Assembly (NCBI GenBank): GCA_045642565.1
Contig: JAZUJE010000020.1
Coordinates: 1 to 18,341 of the forward strand
DNA: 18,341 bases
DNA from: UBA1764 sp045642565
Lineage (GTDB): Bacteria > Bacillota > Clostridia > Peptostreptococcales > Anaerovoracaceae
Reading direction: 5' to 3'
Shown: piece after piece, positions 1 to 7,629 of the stretch
Layout of the letters: every line of letters starts with the position of its first letter
Position numbering within the stretch: the stretch's first letter is position 1
Program-made: the position numbers and the translations under genes
The notes under the pieces: model-generated
The model's database searches: none
Told to the model about the DNA's origin: nothing
What the model saw: only the letters and a program-made list of their open reading frames with translations

Positions 1-1252
1 CTTTTATTTTCTTTCCAAATTGAATAAGCCCTTCTTTAATTGCTTTTGATGCAAAACCAGGTAAAGAATTAAAGGCTTGTTCTCCTTTTGGAAGCTTACC
101 ATTGCCATTTATATAAGCAAGCTTTTCATACTTTTCTTGAAATTTTGCTCCGGCCAAAGGATGAGAACTTTCAAAATCTTCAATGCGAACATCGCAAAGC
201 ACAGCAGAATTTGCATATTCACCATCACGAGAAGCATAGCTCATACCATTTGTCACACAAGTTTCTTTTTCAGAAGAAGAATCTACAACCTCACCACCGG
301 GGCACATACAAAATGTATAAACACCACGATCTGAAACTTTGCAATTAAGTTTATATTCCGCAGGCCCGATACCGAGATCTTCATGAAAAGCTCCATATTG
401 AGCTATATCTATACTGTGCTGGGTATGTTCAACACGAACTCCAATAGAAAAAGGTTTTTGCTCAATTAAGAAATTTGCATTTAGTAAATCTTCGAAAGTA
501 TCCCGAGCACTGTGCCCTATTGCAAGTATAGTGCAATCTGTATCAACACATCCGAGAGTCCATTTAGTATTAAATCTGACTTCTCCGCCGAGACGTTCTA
601 TTTCTTTTCTAATATTTACGACTGCTTTTCTGATTACATCCGTTCCTATATGAGGATGTTGTTTATACATGATAGAAGAATCTGCTCCGACATCAACAAA
701 AGTTTTAAGCACAAAGCTTTGCGCAGAATTTTTTGTACCGGTAGTCAGCTTACCATCAGAAAAAGTTCCGGCGCCGCCTTCCCCAAATTGCACATTTGAT
801 TCAGTATTAAGCGCCCCGCCGCCCCAAAAACCTTCAACATCCTTAATTCTTTGCTCCATGGCGGCGCCTCTCTCCAAAACAATCGGGCGCGCACCGGCCA
901 TAGCAAGAACAAGAGCCGCAAAAATTCCGCAAGGCCCAAAACCAACGACAACAGGACGCTTATCAAAGTGCGCGCCCTCAGTCTTAGGTTGATAAATTTC
1001 GTTATCGGCCTTTCCGGTCTTTAATCTGTTTCTCTTGGCAGCATCAATAAGATACTCATCTTCTAAATCTGATTCAATATCAATAGAGAAAACCCGATAA
1101 ATTATCGGCTTTTCTCTTGCATCGATAGACTCTCTGACTATCCTGCAAGCTGTAATACAGCCCTCAGGAAGCTTGAGTCTTTTTTCAACTATTGTAGGCA
1201 TATCAGAAATATCTATGCCTGTTTTAATTTTTAATTCGTGAATGCGGATCAT
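1..1252 (-). CDS. FAD-dependent dehydrogenase, COG2509 type (3' end cut by window)
   Basis: The reading frame is open from an ATG at 1252 to the window edge without a stop, giving 417 codons; the C-terminus is missing. After an N-terminal region of about 98 residues comes a Rossmann FAD-binding motif, VVVGFGPCGIFAAL (about residues 101-114), and an acidic strand end, IVLERG, as expected for ribose binding. Further on are FGEGGAGTFSDGKL and a region with FCMCPGGEV, both typical of the uncharacterised FAD-dependent dehydrogenases of COG2509. These are presumed cytosolic flavoproteins with no firmly known substrate. The ATG lies 3 bases after the stop of the preceding flavoprotein gene, with no clear Shine-Dalgarno sequence, so translation is probably coupled. 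A later Met at residue 18 is possible but would remove conserved-looking N-terminal sequence. The family call is firm; the reaction is unknown. Confidence 0.88.
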   Translation of the reverse strand, partial: MIRIHELKIKTGIDISDMPTIVEKRLKLPEGCITACRIVRESIDAREKPIIYRVFSIDIESDLEDEYLIDAAKRNRLKTGKADNEIYQPKTEGAHFDKRPVVVGFGPCGIFAALVLAMAGARPIVLERGAAMEQRIKDVEGFWGGGALNTESNVQFGEGGAGTFSDGKLTTGTKNSAQSFVLKTFVDVGADSSIMYKQHPHIGTDVIRKAVVNIRKEIERLGGEVRFNTKWTLGCVDTDCTILAIGHSARDTFEDLLNANFLIEQKPFSIGVRVEHTQHSIDIAQYGAFHEDLGIGPAEYKLNCKVSDRGVYTFCMCPGGEVVDSSSEKETCVTNGMSYASRDGEYANSAVLCDVRIEDFESSHPLAGAKFQEKYEKLAYINGNGKLPKGEQAFNSLPGFASKAIKEGLIQFGKKIK

Positions 1253-1255
1253 ATA

Positions 1256-2362
1256 TTACAAATCGCGAGCAACAAGCATTGCACTTGTAAATGCCCATGT
1301 TAAATTGTATCCACCACAATAGCCATCAACATCGATAAGCTCTCCGGCGAAATATAAACCGGGAACAAGAAGTGATTCCATATTATCAGGATTTATCTCA
1401 TTCACATCTATACCGCCCGCTGTAGTCTGAGCGTCAGGCCAGCCTTTAGTTCCTGTAATATTAAAACTAACAGGATTGCCATCCTTCATATATTCGGCAA
1501 GCTTTGCCGGGATCAAATTTTCTAAAGGAATTTGCGCCAGCAATTCCTTTCTTTCTTCTTCACCATAATCCCAAAGAGGATTTACCGTTAAGGTGTAGCT
1601 TACACCATCTTCTAATCGTATACCTCTTGAAAGATCCATTACACAAATTCCCGAAATAGCATTTTTGGTAAATTGCACTTCACCAAAATATTCAAAGGCT
1701 AAAATTTCATCTCTTTGCTTAGTATGTTTTACTAAATTAATCATAGCCTCACATCTTACGCCGGCAATAGAGCTTATGTCTTCGCTGCATATCATAGGAA
1801 CAAGAGCCGGTACAGGTTTTACAATATTATGGCCAAAGGCTTGCGCCAATTTATAGCCACGTCCATCAGAGCCAAATTGGATTCCGGCCTTTCCGCCTGT
1901 TGCAATCAAAAGCTTACGTGATTTTACGACTTGGCCATCTGTAGATGTGACAACAAAAAGATTATCTTCTTTTACAGCATCTTTAACATCAAATTCATAT
2001 TTAAAATCTGCATGAGAAGCAGCTTTAATTAAAGCTTTTGCAACAGTTGCAGCTTCATTTGAACGAGGATACATGCGTCCATCATCATCTTCTCTTGCCA
2101 CAATTCCAAAGCTTTCAAAAGCATATAACAAATCGTCTAATGTAACTGTTGATATTGCATTAGCGACAAAATCCGGATTGTTATAGCAAGAAGGATCAAG
2201 CTCTGCATTTAAAAAATTGCAACGGCCATTACCTGTTGCATATATCTTTTTTGCAGCCTCTTTATTTTTTTCGACAATACAACAATCGCCATCGAAATTT
2301 GCTGCAGTAAAAAGGCCGGCAGCGCCGGCCCCTATAATTGTTAAATCGTAAATTTTGCTCAT
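1256..2362 (-). CDS. BaiN/HI0933-family NAD(P)/FAD-dependent oxidoreductase
   Basis: This 368-residue flavoprotein begins with a dinucleotide-binding motif, DLTIIGAGAAGLFTAAN (GAGAAG at about residues 11-16). It then carries the family signature YATGNGRCNFLNA near residue 42 and ends with a typical GLYFAGELIDVDGYCGGYN segment, followed by an Ala-rich helix. These mark the HI0933/TIGR00275 (BaiN, RdsA) group of cytosolic flavoproteins. One member, BaiN, has been linked to bile acid 7-dehydroxylation, but most members have no assigned substrate, so no bile-acid role is claimed here. It is slightly shorter than the usual roughly 400 residues, and I see no truncation of key motifs. Its ATG overlaps the preceding stop by one base (TAATG), implying translational coupling, and another FAD protein follows after 3 bases. 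The two flavoproteins may act together, which is an inference. Confidence 0.88.
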   Translation of the reverse strand: MSKIYDLTIIGAGAAGLFTAANFDGDCCIVEKNKEAAKKIYATGNGRCNFLNAELDPSCYNNPDFVANAISTVTLDDLLYAFESFGIVAREDDDGRMYPRSNEAATVAKALIKAASHADFKYEFDVKDAVKEDNLFVVTSTDGQVVKSRKLLIATGGKAGIQFGSDGRGYKLAQAFGHNIVKPVPALVPMICSEDISSIAGVRCEAMINLVKHTKQRDEILAFEYFGEVQFTKNAISGICVMDLSRGIRLEDGVSYTLTVNPLWDYGEEERKELLAQIPLENLIPAKLAEYMKDGNPVSFNITGTKGWPDAQTTAGGIDVNEINPDNMESLLVPGLYFAGELIDVDGYCGGYNLTWAFTSAMLVARDL

Positions 2363-3690
2363 TATCTCTTCATATCAAGCCAGTCAAATGTAAATGTCTG
2401 GGTTAATTTAAGGTCGGTTTCAGTTGCTCTTTGATCTGATAAAGGTTTAATATTAAATCTCTCATCTGCGAAGAGTTCTTCGAGCGTAAGAGGCGTGAAG
2501 CTTGCTAAATCATCGACCTCTTCTACCTTTGGCTTCTCTTCTTCAAGCTCAAGCAAGTATTCGTGACGCTTTTCAGCTTCGCCACCTTCTGCCTGAAGCT
2601 TAAATTCAGGAAGTTCAATTTCAGGAAGCCCAAGATCCGGAACCTTATTTTCCATCTCTTCAAGATTTACAATAGAGCGCTTAGCTTCTACATCGACATC
2701 ATCTGTCTTTTCTTGAACAACAGTTTGTTTTTCAATAATAGGAATATTAGTCGGTCTGTTAAATACAGGTCTTGCAGCAGCCTCAATGTCTTCAATCTTG
2801 TTTGCTTTATTGTCGTTTCCCCATAAATCAGAGGCTTCGATTGGTCTATCGTCATCCAAAGATAAAGAATCTGCTTCGCCCATTTCAATATCAAATTGAT
2901 TCTTTGCAGATTCATCTGCCAGCTTGATAATTTCTTCAGTTTCTTCCTGAGAGAATTCAACAGTTCTTTCACTGGCAGGTCTTCTGGCTTCTTTACGAGC
3001 CTCTTTAGCAGCCCTCTTTTCTTCTTCCTGGCGAAGCTTTTCTTCGTGAACTTTAGATCTTTCCTTGGAACGTTCAGCTTCACTAAGTGAGCGCTGTCTG
3101 TCACGTTCTTTACGCTTTTCTTCTGCGAGCTTTTTCTTTGCCTCAGCACGTTCTCTGGCCTCTTTAGCTTTTTGAGACTGATGCCTCTTAACCATATTAA
3201 CCGAATAAATCGCAAGGCTAAATGCATTAATAATATAAATTACTGCAATTACATATAATATGTCATAATCAGCTAAAAAGTTAGGAACAAGCATAATAAA
3301 GCCGGCCATAGCAAGAACAAGTCCAAGAGGCATAACCGAGAACCAGTTGCGCGGATTAATTTTGCTTACAGCTAACGACTGAGAAATTCTTGAAAGTCCG
3401 GCAATCAAAGTCCATGCGCCAAAATAAACATCGATATGTTGCGCCGGAATTAAATTAGCCACAATAAGTAAACCAAAAGCAAAAGAATATAAGCCTTCCG
3501 CTAAAACAGTTTCCGGAAGTAAACTCTTTCTGAATCCAATACAATATGAAATTGTTATGAATAATCCGCAAAGCAGCATAGCTATGCTCAAGGCAAAAGC
3601 GACTCCGTCATATCCGTTACCGGAATATGCGAAGCAAAATGCCCCTGTAGCTGCCATTATTATGGATGATAAAGAAGTTAAAAATCTCAT
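2362..3690 (-). CDS. DUF308/HdeD-like membrane protein with long charged cytoplasmic tail
   Basis: The 442-residue product has two unlike halves. Residues 1-165 hold about six hydrophobic segments separated by short loops, resembling the DUF308 (HdeD-like) membrane fold. From about residue 166 it becomes extremely charged: a Lys/Arg/Glu-rich stretch to about 245 looks like a long helix or coiled coil, followed by an acidic, low-complexity region with a PEIELPEF-type repeat, and a distinct C-terminus ending in FDWLDMKR. The tail is probably cytoplasmic and may be a scaffold, but no function is known. The start has no usable Shine-Dalgarno sequence; instead TATAAT lies 8 bases before the ATG, inside the 16-base gap after the DUF362 gene. 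The downstream flavoprotein start overlaps its stop. The DUF308 assignment rests on topology and general look, so confidence in family is moderate, though the gene itself is solid. Confidence 0.75.
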   Translation of the reverse strand: MRFLTSLSSIIMAATGAFCFAYSGNGYDGVAFALSIAMLLCGLFITISYCIGFRKSLLPETVLAEGLYSFAFGLLIVANLIPAQHIDVYFGAWTLIAGLSRISQSLAVSKINPRNWFSVMPLGLVLAMAGFIMLVPNFLADYDILYVIAVIYIINAFSLAIYSVNMVKRHQSQKAKEARERAEAKKKLAEEKRKERDRQRSLSEAERSKERSKVHEEKLRQEEEKRAAKEARKEARRPASERTVEFSQEETEEIIKLADESAKNQFDIEMGEADSLSLDDDRPIEASDLWGNDNKANKIEDIEAAARPVFNRPTNIPIIEKQTVVQEKTDDVDVEAKRSIVNLEEMENKVPDLGLPEIELPEFKLQAEGGEAEKRHEYLLELEEEKPKVEEVDDLASFTPLTLEELFADERFNIKPLSDQRATETDLKLTQTFTFDWLDMKR

Positions 3691-3706
3691 AACATCTAAT
3701 TATACC

Positions 3707-4816
3707 CTATTTTACAGGAATAATCTCGTATTTTCTTTCTCCGATTCCAAGTTTTTCAGCGTGATTTAAGGCAACATCCCAGTCTGTATCAGGATGAACC
3801 ATAACGAAAACATCATGTTCATGATGAGAATTACAGCAATTATGGTCTTTATATGCCGGCATTACAGGCATTTTATTAATTGCATCTACTGCGGCCTGGT
3901 CAAGAGAAACAGGATCAAAGCTTGCAAACATACCAATATCAGGAACCAGCTGAGAATCATGCCCACCGTTGCAATCGCAATTTGGCTGAATATCTATAGC
4001 AAGTCCCACATGAAATTGTGGCTTTCCGCCCAGTGCGGCTTTGCTGTATTCTGCTAACTTTTTATTAAAAACAGAGAGTGCGGCATCCCATTTGCAACTG
4101 ATTGCAGACTTAGGACAATATGCGAAGCAATTTCCACATCCCACACAATTATTCTCATCTATTACAGCCTTATGGTCTATTACATGAACACCATCATTAG
4201 CGCAAGCCTTCATACAATTACCGCATCCAACACATTTTCTGTTGCTGATATGCGGAGTACTTCCGTTATGCTGAGCCATCTTGCCCTTCTTTGAAGCACA
4301 GCCCATTCCAAGGTTTTTAATTACTCCGCCATAACCGGCCTGTTCGTGGCCCTTGCAATGAGAAAGAGTAATAATTATATCGGCTTCTGCAACAGCAGCC
4401 CCAATATAAGCCTGTTTGCAATATTCTGCGCCCTCGACATCTATAACGCGCTCATCTGTTCCGCGAAGTCCGTCAGCAATCACAACAGGACATCCGACAC
4501 TTGCAATATCATAGCCGTTCCATGCCGCATTATATAAATGATCTACGGCATTTCCTCTATATCCTGCATATAATGTACTTGCATCTGTGACAAAGACTTT
4601 TCCGCCCCTCTTCTTTATGTGGTCGGCTAAAACTCGTGCATACTGATGTCTTAAAAAGGATAGATTACCCCACTCACCAAAATGCACTTTGATTGCAACA
4701 AACTTATCTTCGAAATCGATATTATCAATTCCGGCGGCGGTTATTAAACGCTCAAACTTTTTAAGCAAATCATCGCCAAAAGGAACACTGTAATCTGTAA
4801 AATAAACCTTACTCAT
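3707..4816 (-). CDS. DUF362 domain protein with 2x[4Fe-4S] ferredoxin insert
   Basis: This 369-residue protein has a DUF362-like N-terminal region (about residues 1-190, including the motif IITLSHCKGHEQAGYGGVIK) followed by a bacterial ferredoxin-type domain. Eight cysteines in two CxxCxxCxxxC sets at about 195/198/201/205 and 224/227/230/234 should bind two [4Fe-4S] clusters. A C-terminal region with CNCCNSHHEHD-like Cys/His-rich sequence follows and could hold another metal. No signal peptide is seen, so it is probably a cytosolic redox protein, in keeping with an anaerobe; its electron partner is unknown. The start is well supported: TAAGGAG, overlapping the stop of the phosphatase gene, precedes the ATG at good spacing. 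It is the fifth gene of the dnaE-headed run. The family is clear; the biochemical role of this family is not established. Confidence 0.9.
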   Translation of the reverse strand: MSKVYFTDYSVPFGDDLLKKFERLITAAGIDNIDFEDKFVAIKVHFGEWGNLSFLRHQYARVLADHIKKRGGKVFVTDASTLYAGYRGNAVDHLYNAAWNGYDIASVGCPVVIADGLRGTDERVIDVEGAEYCKQAYIGAAVAEADIIITLSHCKGHEQAGYGGVIKNLGMGCASKKGKMAQHNGSTPHISNRKCVGCGNCMKACANDGVHVIDHKAVIDENNCVGCGNCFAYCPKSAISCKWDAALSVFNKKLAEYSKAALGGKPQFHVGLAIDIQPNCDCNGGHDSQLVPDIGMFASFDPVSLDQAAVDAINKMPVMPAYKDHNCCNSHHEHDVFVMVHPDTDWDVALNHAEKLGIGERKYEIIPVK

Positions 4817-4825
4817 AATTTCTCC

Positions 4826-5590
4826 TTATTCCAAAACTCTATTTCTAAAATTAGTTATCATTGCATCATCAATTCCGCAGCCAACTTTTATAAAATTATC
4901 AACAGTGCCATAAAGTCTTTCCATTTCTTCAAAGAAAGTTTCAAGATAAGCACGGTCTAACATAAAGAATTGTTTCAATTTATCAGCAATAAACTCACTG
5001 GCGCCTTCATCGATAAACTCATCTCTCATTATTGATGACTCCCATTCTGCATGCTCAAGGCTTTGTAAATAGTCATCGAAAATATCTTCACGGTTTACGC
5101 CAAGAATCGCACAAAGCATTGCCGCAGTCATTCCCGTTCTGTCTTTTCCGGATGTACAATGGAATAAAATTGCGCCTTTATCATAATTGATAATATCTCG
5201 AATAAGCTCTGCAAATCTATTTCTGCTGTAATCATTATTAACCATAGAAGCGTAAAGAACCTTCATATCAGGAATCAAAGCAAGTCTTTCTTCTTCTGAT
5301 TGAGCACTAATCATTAAAGCTCTTAAGCCCTTCATTGTAAGGCCGCCTTTTGATTCATCCTGAAGACAGAAATTAACATTTTCGATTCCTTCAATTTGGA
5401 CATCCGGTTTATGCGAAACCTCGACATGAGTTCTAAGATCAAAAATCTTAGTAATATTAACATCTCTCATCCATGCAATATCTTTTTCATCAACATTATG
5501 CAGCATGGCCGAGCGTATAAGTAAGTTCTTTTTAATTTTTCGACCCTCAAAGGCAGAAAGCCCACCAAGGTCTCTTATATTTCTAATCAT
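4826..5590 (-). CDS. Tyrosine/dual-specificity protein phosphatase (Y_phosphatase3-like)
   Basis: The 254-residue protein starts with the NIRDLGG motif typical of the bacterial PF13350-like tyrosine phosphatases and carries the CX5R signature HCTSGKDRTGM, with nucleophile Cys145 and phosphate-binding Arg151. FDLRTHVE near residue 50 probably supplies the general acid Asp51, placed as in relatives. Such enzymes remove phosphate from tyrosine, and in some relatives from phosphoinositides or Ser/Thr; they can be intracellular or secreted. Here there is no signal peptide, so cytosolic action is expected and the substrate is unknown. The gene starts 3 bases after the dinB stop with only a weak Shine-Dalgarno sequence, and its stop overlaps the Shine-Dalgarno sequence of the DUF362 gene, pointing to coupled expression. 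The family call is strong because the catalytic loop is complete. Confidence 0.9.
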   Translation of the reverse strand: MIRNIRDLGGLSAFEGRKIKKNLLIRSAMLHNVDEKDIAWMRDVNITKIFDLRTHVEVSHKPDVQIEGIENVNFCLQDESKGGLTMKGLRALMISAQSEEERLALIPDMKVLYASMVNNDYSRNRFAELIRDIINYDKGAILFHCTSGKDRTGMTAAMLCAILGVNREDIFDDYLQSLEHAEWESSIMRDEFIDEGASEFIADKLKQFFMLDRAYLETFFEEMERLYGTVDNFIKVGCGIDDAMITNFRNRVLE

Positions 5591-5593
5591 GAT

Positions 5594-6820
5594 TTACCAT
5601 TCTTCGATTTTAATTCCAAGATCATTATTAAGCAGACTTGCCGAAGTGACAGCAGCATTTCCATGCTTGCTTCTTATCTGATCGATTGCATACTCAAGCT
5701 GCTTTTCTTTTTTCCTCGACTCTTCTTTTTCAGGAGAATCAAAGAAACTAATCTGAGTCGAATAAGTTTCTCCTTTTTCAATTATATTTATTGCTGTAAT
5801 CGTTAACAATCTTATAGGATTCCCGATATACCAATTATCAGCAATCAATTTCAGTGCCGCGTCCATAATATCTTTAGACAAATTTGTCGGTTCGTCTAAT
5901 TTTCTTTGGCGCGTAATAGTAATAAAATCAGGGCTTTTAATATCTATCTTTACCCCTTGGCATAAATATCCATGTCTTCTTAATCTTTGAGCAACATGGT
6001 CTGATATTGCTGTAACCGCTGTCCTGATATCAGCTTCACCAACGAGATTTCGTCTAAAAGTTATACCGTTGCCAACAGATTTAGCTTCGGAAACATCACC
6101 CCAATGAGCAACAGGATCTTCATCTAATCCATTAGCATTATCTATCATCTGCTGGCCCATCTTTCCAAAGACAGATGTCATAAGCCTTGGATCAGAATTT
6201 GCAATATCGCCAATAGTATTTATGTTCATCCCTTTCAGCCTGCTTGCCGTAGCTCTGCCCACAAAAAACATTTCTCCGGCAGGAAGAGGCCAAAGTAAAT
6301 CTTTAAAATTTTCTCTCGTTATTTCTGTAGTAGCATAAGGCTTTTTATAATCGCTTCCCATTTTTGCGAAAACTTTATTATAAGAAACCCCGGCAGAAAG
6401 AGTTAAACCAAGCTCTTTATATACAGTTGTTCTGATTTCATCGGCAAGCTCTTTACCGTTCTTTTTAAACATCTGAAGGCTTCCCGTTACATCAAGCCAA
6501 CTTTCATCGATAGAAAAAGGCTCGACCATATCTGTATATCTTAAGTATATATCATTAATTAAATGACAATAGTGACTATATTTTTCATGATGAGGCTCAA
6601 GCAAAATAAGTTTAGGACATTTCTTTTTTGCCGAATAAATAGTTTCCGGAGTAACAACCCCAAAAGATTTTGCCAATTGGTTTTTAGCTAAAATAATTCC
6701 ATGACGGTCGTCGGCACATCCGGCAACAGCCACCGGTTTATCTGCAAGTTCGGGATGCTCTAAAAGCTCTACGCTGCAGAAAAAACTATTCATATCGCAA
6801 TGAAGAATTACTCTATCCAA
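5594..6820 (-). CDS. dinB: DNA polymerase IV (Y-family translesion polymerase)
   Basis: The product is a Y-family polymerase that copies past damaged bases. The palm motif DRVILHCDMNSFF at the N-terminus provides the first catalytic Asp (Asp9) and the Phe pair containing the steric gate, and SIDESWLDV supplies Asp105 and Glu106. Little-finger sequence follows, and near the end QISFFD matches a beta-clamp-binding motif (QxSFF type). I place the start at TTG 6820, giving 408 residues, because MDRVILHCDMNSFF matches the family N-terminus and GAGG lies 9 bases upstream at 6830-6833. A TTG at 6835, overlapping the stop of the upstream gene, would add five residues. The gene lies between the dehydrogenase and phosphatase genes and two genes after dnaE, so replicative and translesion polymerases are probably on one transcript. 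No SOS box was recognised. Confidence 0.93.
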   Translation of the reverse strand: MDRVILHCDMNSFFCSVELLEHPELADKPVAVAGCADDRHGIILAKNQLAKSFGVVTPETIYSAKKKCPKLILLEPHHEKYSHYCHLINDIYLRYTDMVEPFSIDESWLDVTGSLQMFKKNGKELADEIRTTVYKELGLTLSAGVSYNKVFAKMGSDYKKPYATTEITRENFKDLLWPLPAGEMFFVGRATASRLKGMNINTIGDIANSDPRLMTSVFGKMGQQMIDNANGLDEDPVAHWGDVSEAKSVGNGITFRRNLVGEADIRTAVTAISDHVAQRLRRHGYLCQGVKIDIKSPDFITITRQRKLDEPTNLSKDIMDAALKLIADNWYIGNPIRLLTITAINIIEKGETYSTQISFFDSPEKEESRKKEKQLEYAIDQIRSKHGNAAVTSASLLNNDLGIKIEEW

Positions 6821-6831
6821 TACCTGAAACC

Positions 6832-7626
6832 TCAAGACTTTGTAATTTTTTCTCGTTGATCTTCGGCAGGTGCTTCTTGTCTTTTACACCAAATACTCAT
6901 TACCAAAGATTTAGGGAGAAGTTTTACAGCTAAAACCTGAAGCTTAACTCTAAATCCCGGAATAGATACCTTACATCTGAAAGATAAATCTCTTAAGATT
7001 TTCTTAGCAACTTCTTTTGCTGTATAAAAATGTCCGTATTGCTTTATTGTATCATCTGTTATAGCAGTATCAAAAAATTCTGTCTTTACCCAACCCGGAC
7101 ATGCGCACATAACATGAATGCGTTTATCTTTAAGCTCTTTTCCAAGCGCTCTTGAAAAGCTTAAAACATAAGCTTTGCTTGCAGCATATACACTCATATA
7201 TGGTACAGGCTGATGAGCCGAATTAGAACCGATGTTAACAATAGCACTTCCGCGTTTCATAAACGGAACACACATATAGCATAAATTTGTTAAAGCTTTG
7301 TTATTGATATCGATAATTCCAAGCTGCTTTTTAATATCAAGCTCATCGAAATGTCCGAAAAGACCATAGCCTGCGGCATTAACAAGAAGCCCGATAGTCG
7401 GATTCGTTACTTTAAAAGAAGTAGTCAAAGCATCATAAATGTAATCTTGAGATAAATCTGCTCGAATAAGCTTAACAGGAGTTCTGCAAGAAGAAGCAAG
7501 TTCCTCGAGCTTATCCATTCTTCGAGCTAAAACCCAGATTTCATCAAAATCATATTTCTTGTCAATTTGTAAAACCAGCTCTCTTCCTATTCCGGAAGAT
7601 GCACCGGTAACAATTGCAATCAACAT
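6832..7626 (-). CDS. Short-chain dehydrogenase/reductase (SDR)
   Basis: This 264-residue protein has the classical SDR layout. The NAD(P)-binding motif TGASSGIG is at residues 7-14, the NAAGYG variant of the NNAG motif is near residue 83, and the catalytic Ser134, Tyr147 and Lys151 sit in the usual spacing (NIGSNSA then VYAASKAY). PGWVKTEF after the active site is also typical. The Arg pair in WVLARRMDKL after the second beta strand would favour NADPH over NADH, as in related enzymes. It is a cytosolic oxidoreductase with no identifiable substrate. The hydrophobic, basic C-terminal 50 residues resemble those of DltE/YqjQ-type SDRs. It begins 3 bases after the dnaE stop, with a GGGAAG Shine-Dalgarno-like stretch, and its stop overlaps the longer alternative dinB start. 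Why an SDR should follow dnaE is not clear. Confidence 0.9.
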   Translation of the reverse strand: MLIAIVTGASSGIGRELVLQIDKKYDFDEIWVLARRMDKLEELASSCRTPVKLIRADLSQDYIYDALTTSFKVTNPTIGLLVNAAGYGLFGHFDELDIKKQLGIIDINNKALTNLCYMCVPFMKRGSAIVNIGSNSAHQPVPYMSVYAASKAYVLSFSRALGKELKDKRIHVMCACPGWVKTEFFDTAITDDTIKQYGHFYTAKEVAKKILRDLSFRCKVSIPGFRVKLQVLAVKLLPKSLVMSIWCKRQEAPAEDQREKITKS

Positions 7627-7629
7627 AGC

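Noticed and set aside
1256..2362. Bile acid dehydroxylation role for the BaiN-like gene
   Set aside because: The family is broad and no other bai-type gene lies nearby, so similarity to BaiN alone does not support it.
2688..3227. Long open frame within the charged tail of the DUF308-like gene
   Set aside because: Lys/Glu-rich codons rarely give stops in the other frames; the product is basic nonsense without a start signal.
6820..6900. SOS (LexA) box near dinB
   Set aside because: No CGAACATATGTTCG-like or GAAC-N4-GTTC site was seen, and dinB lies deep inside a run of coupled genes.
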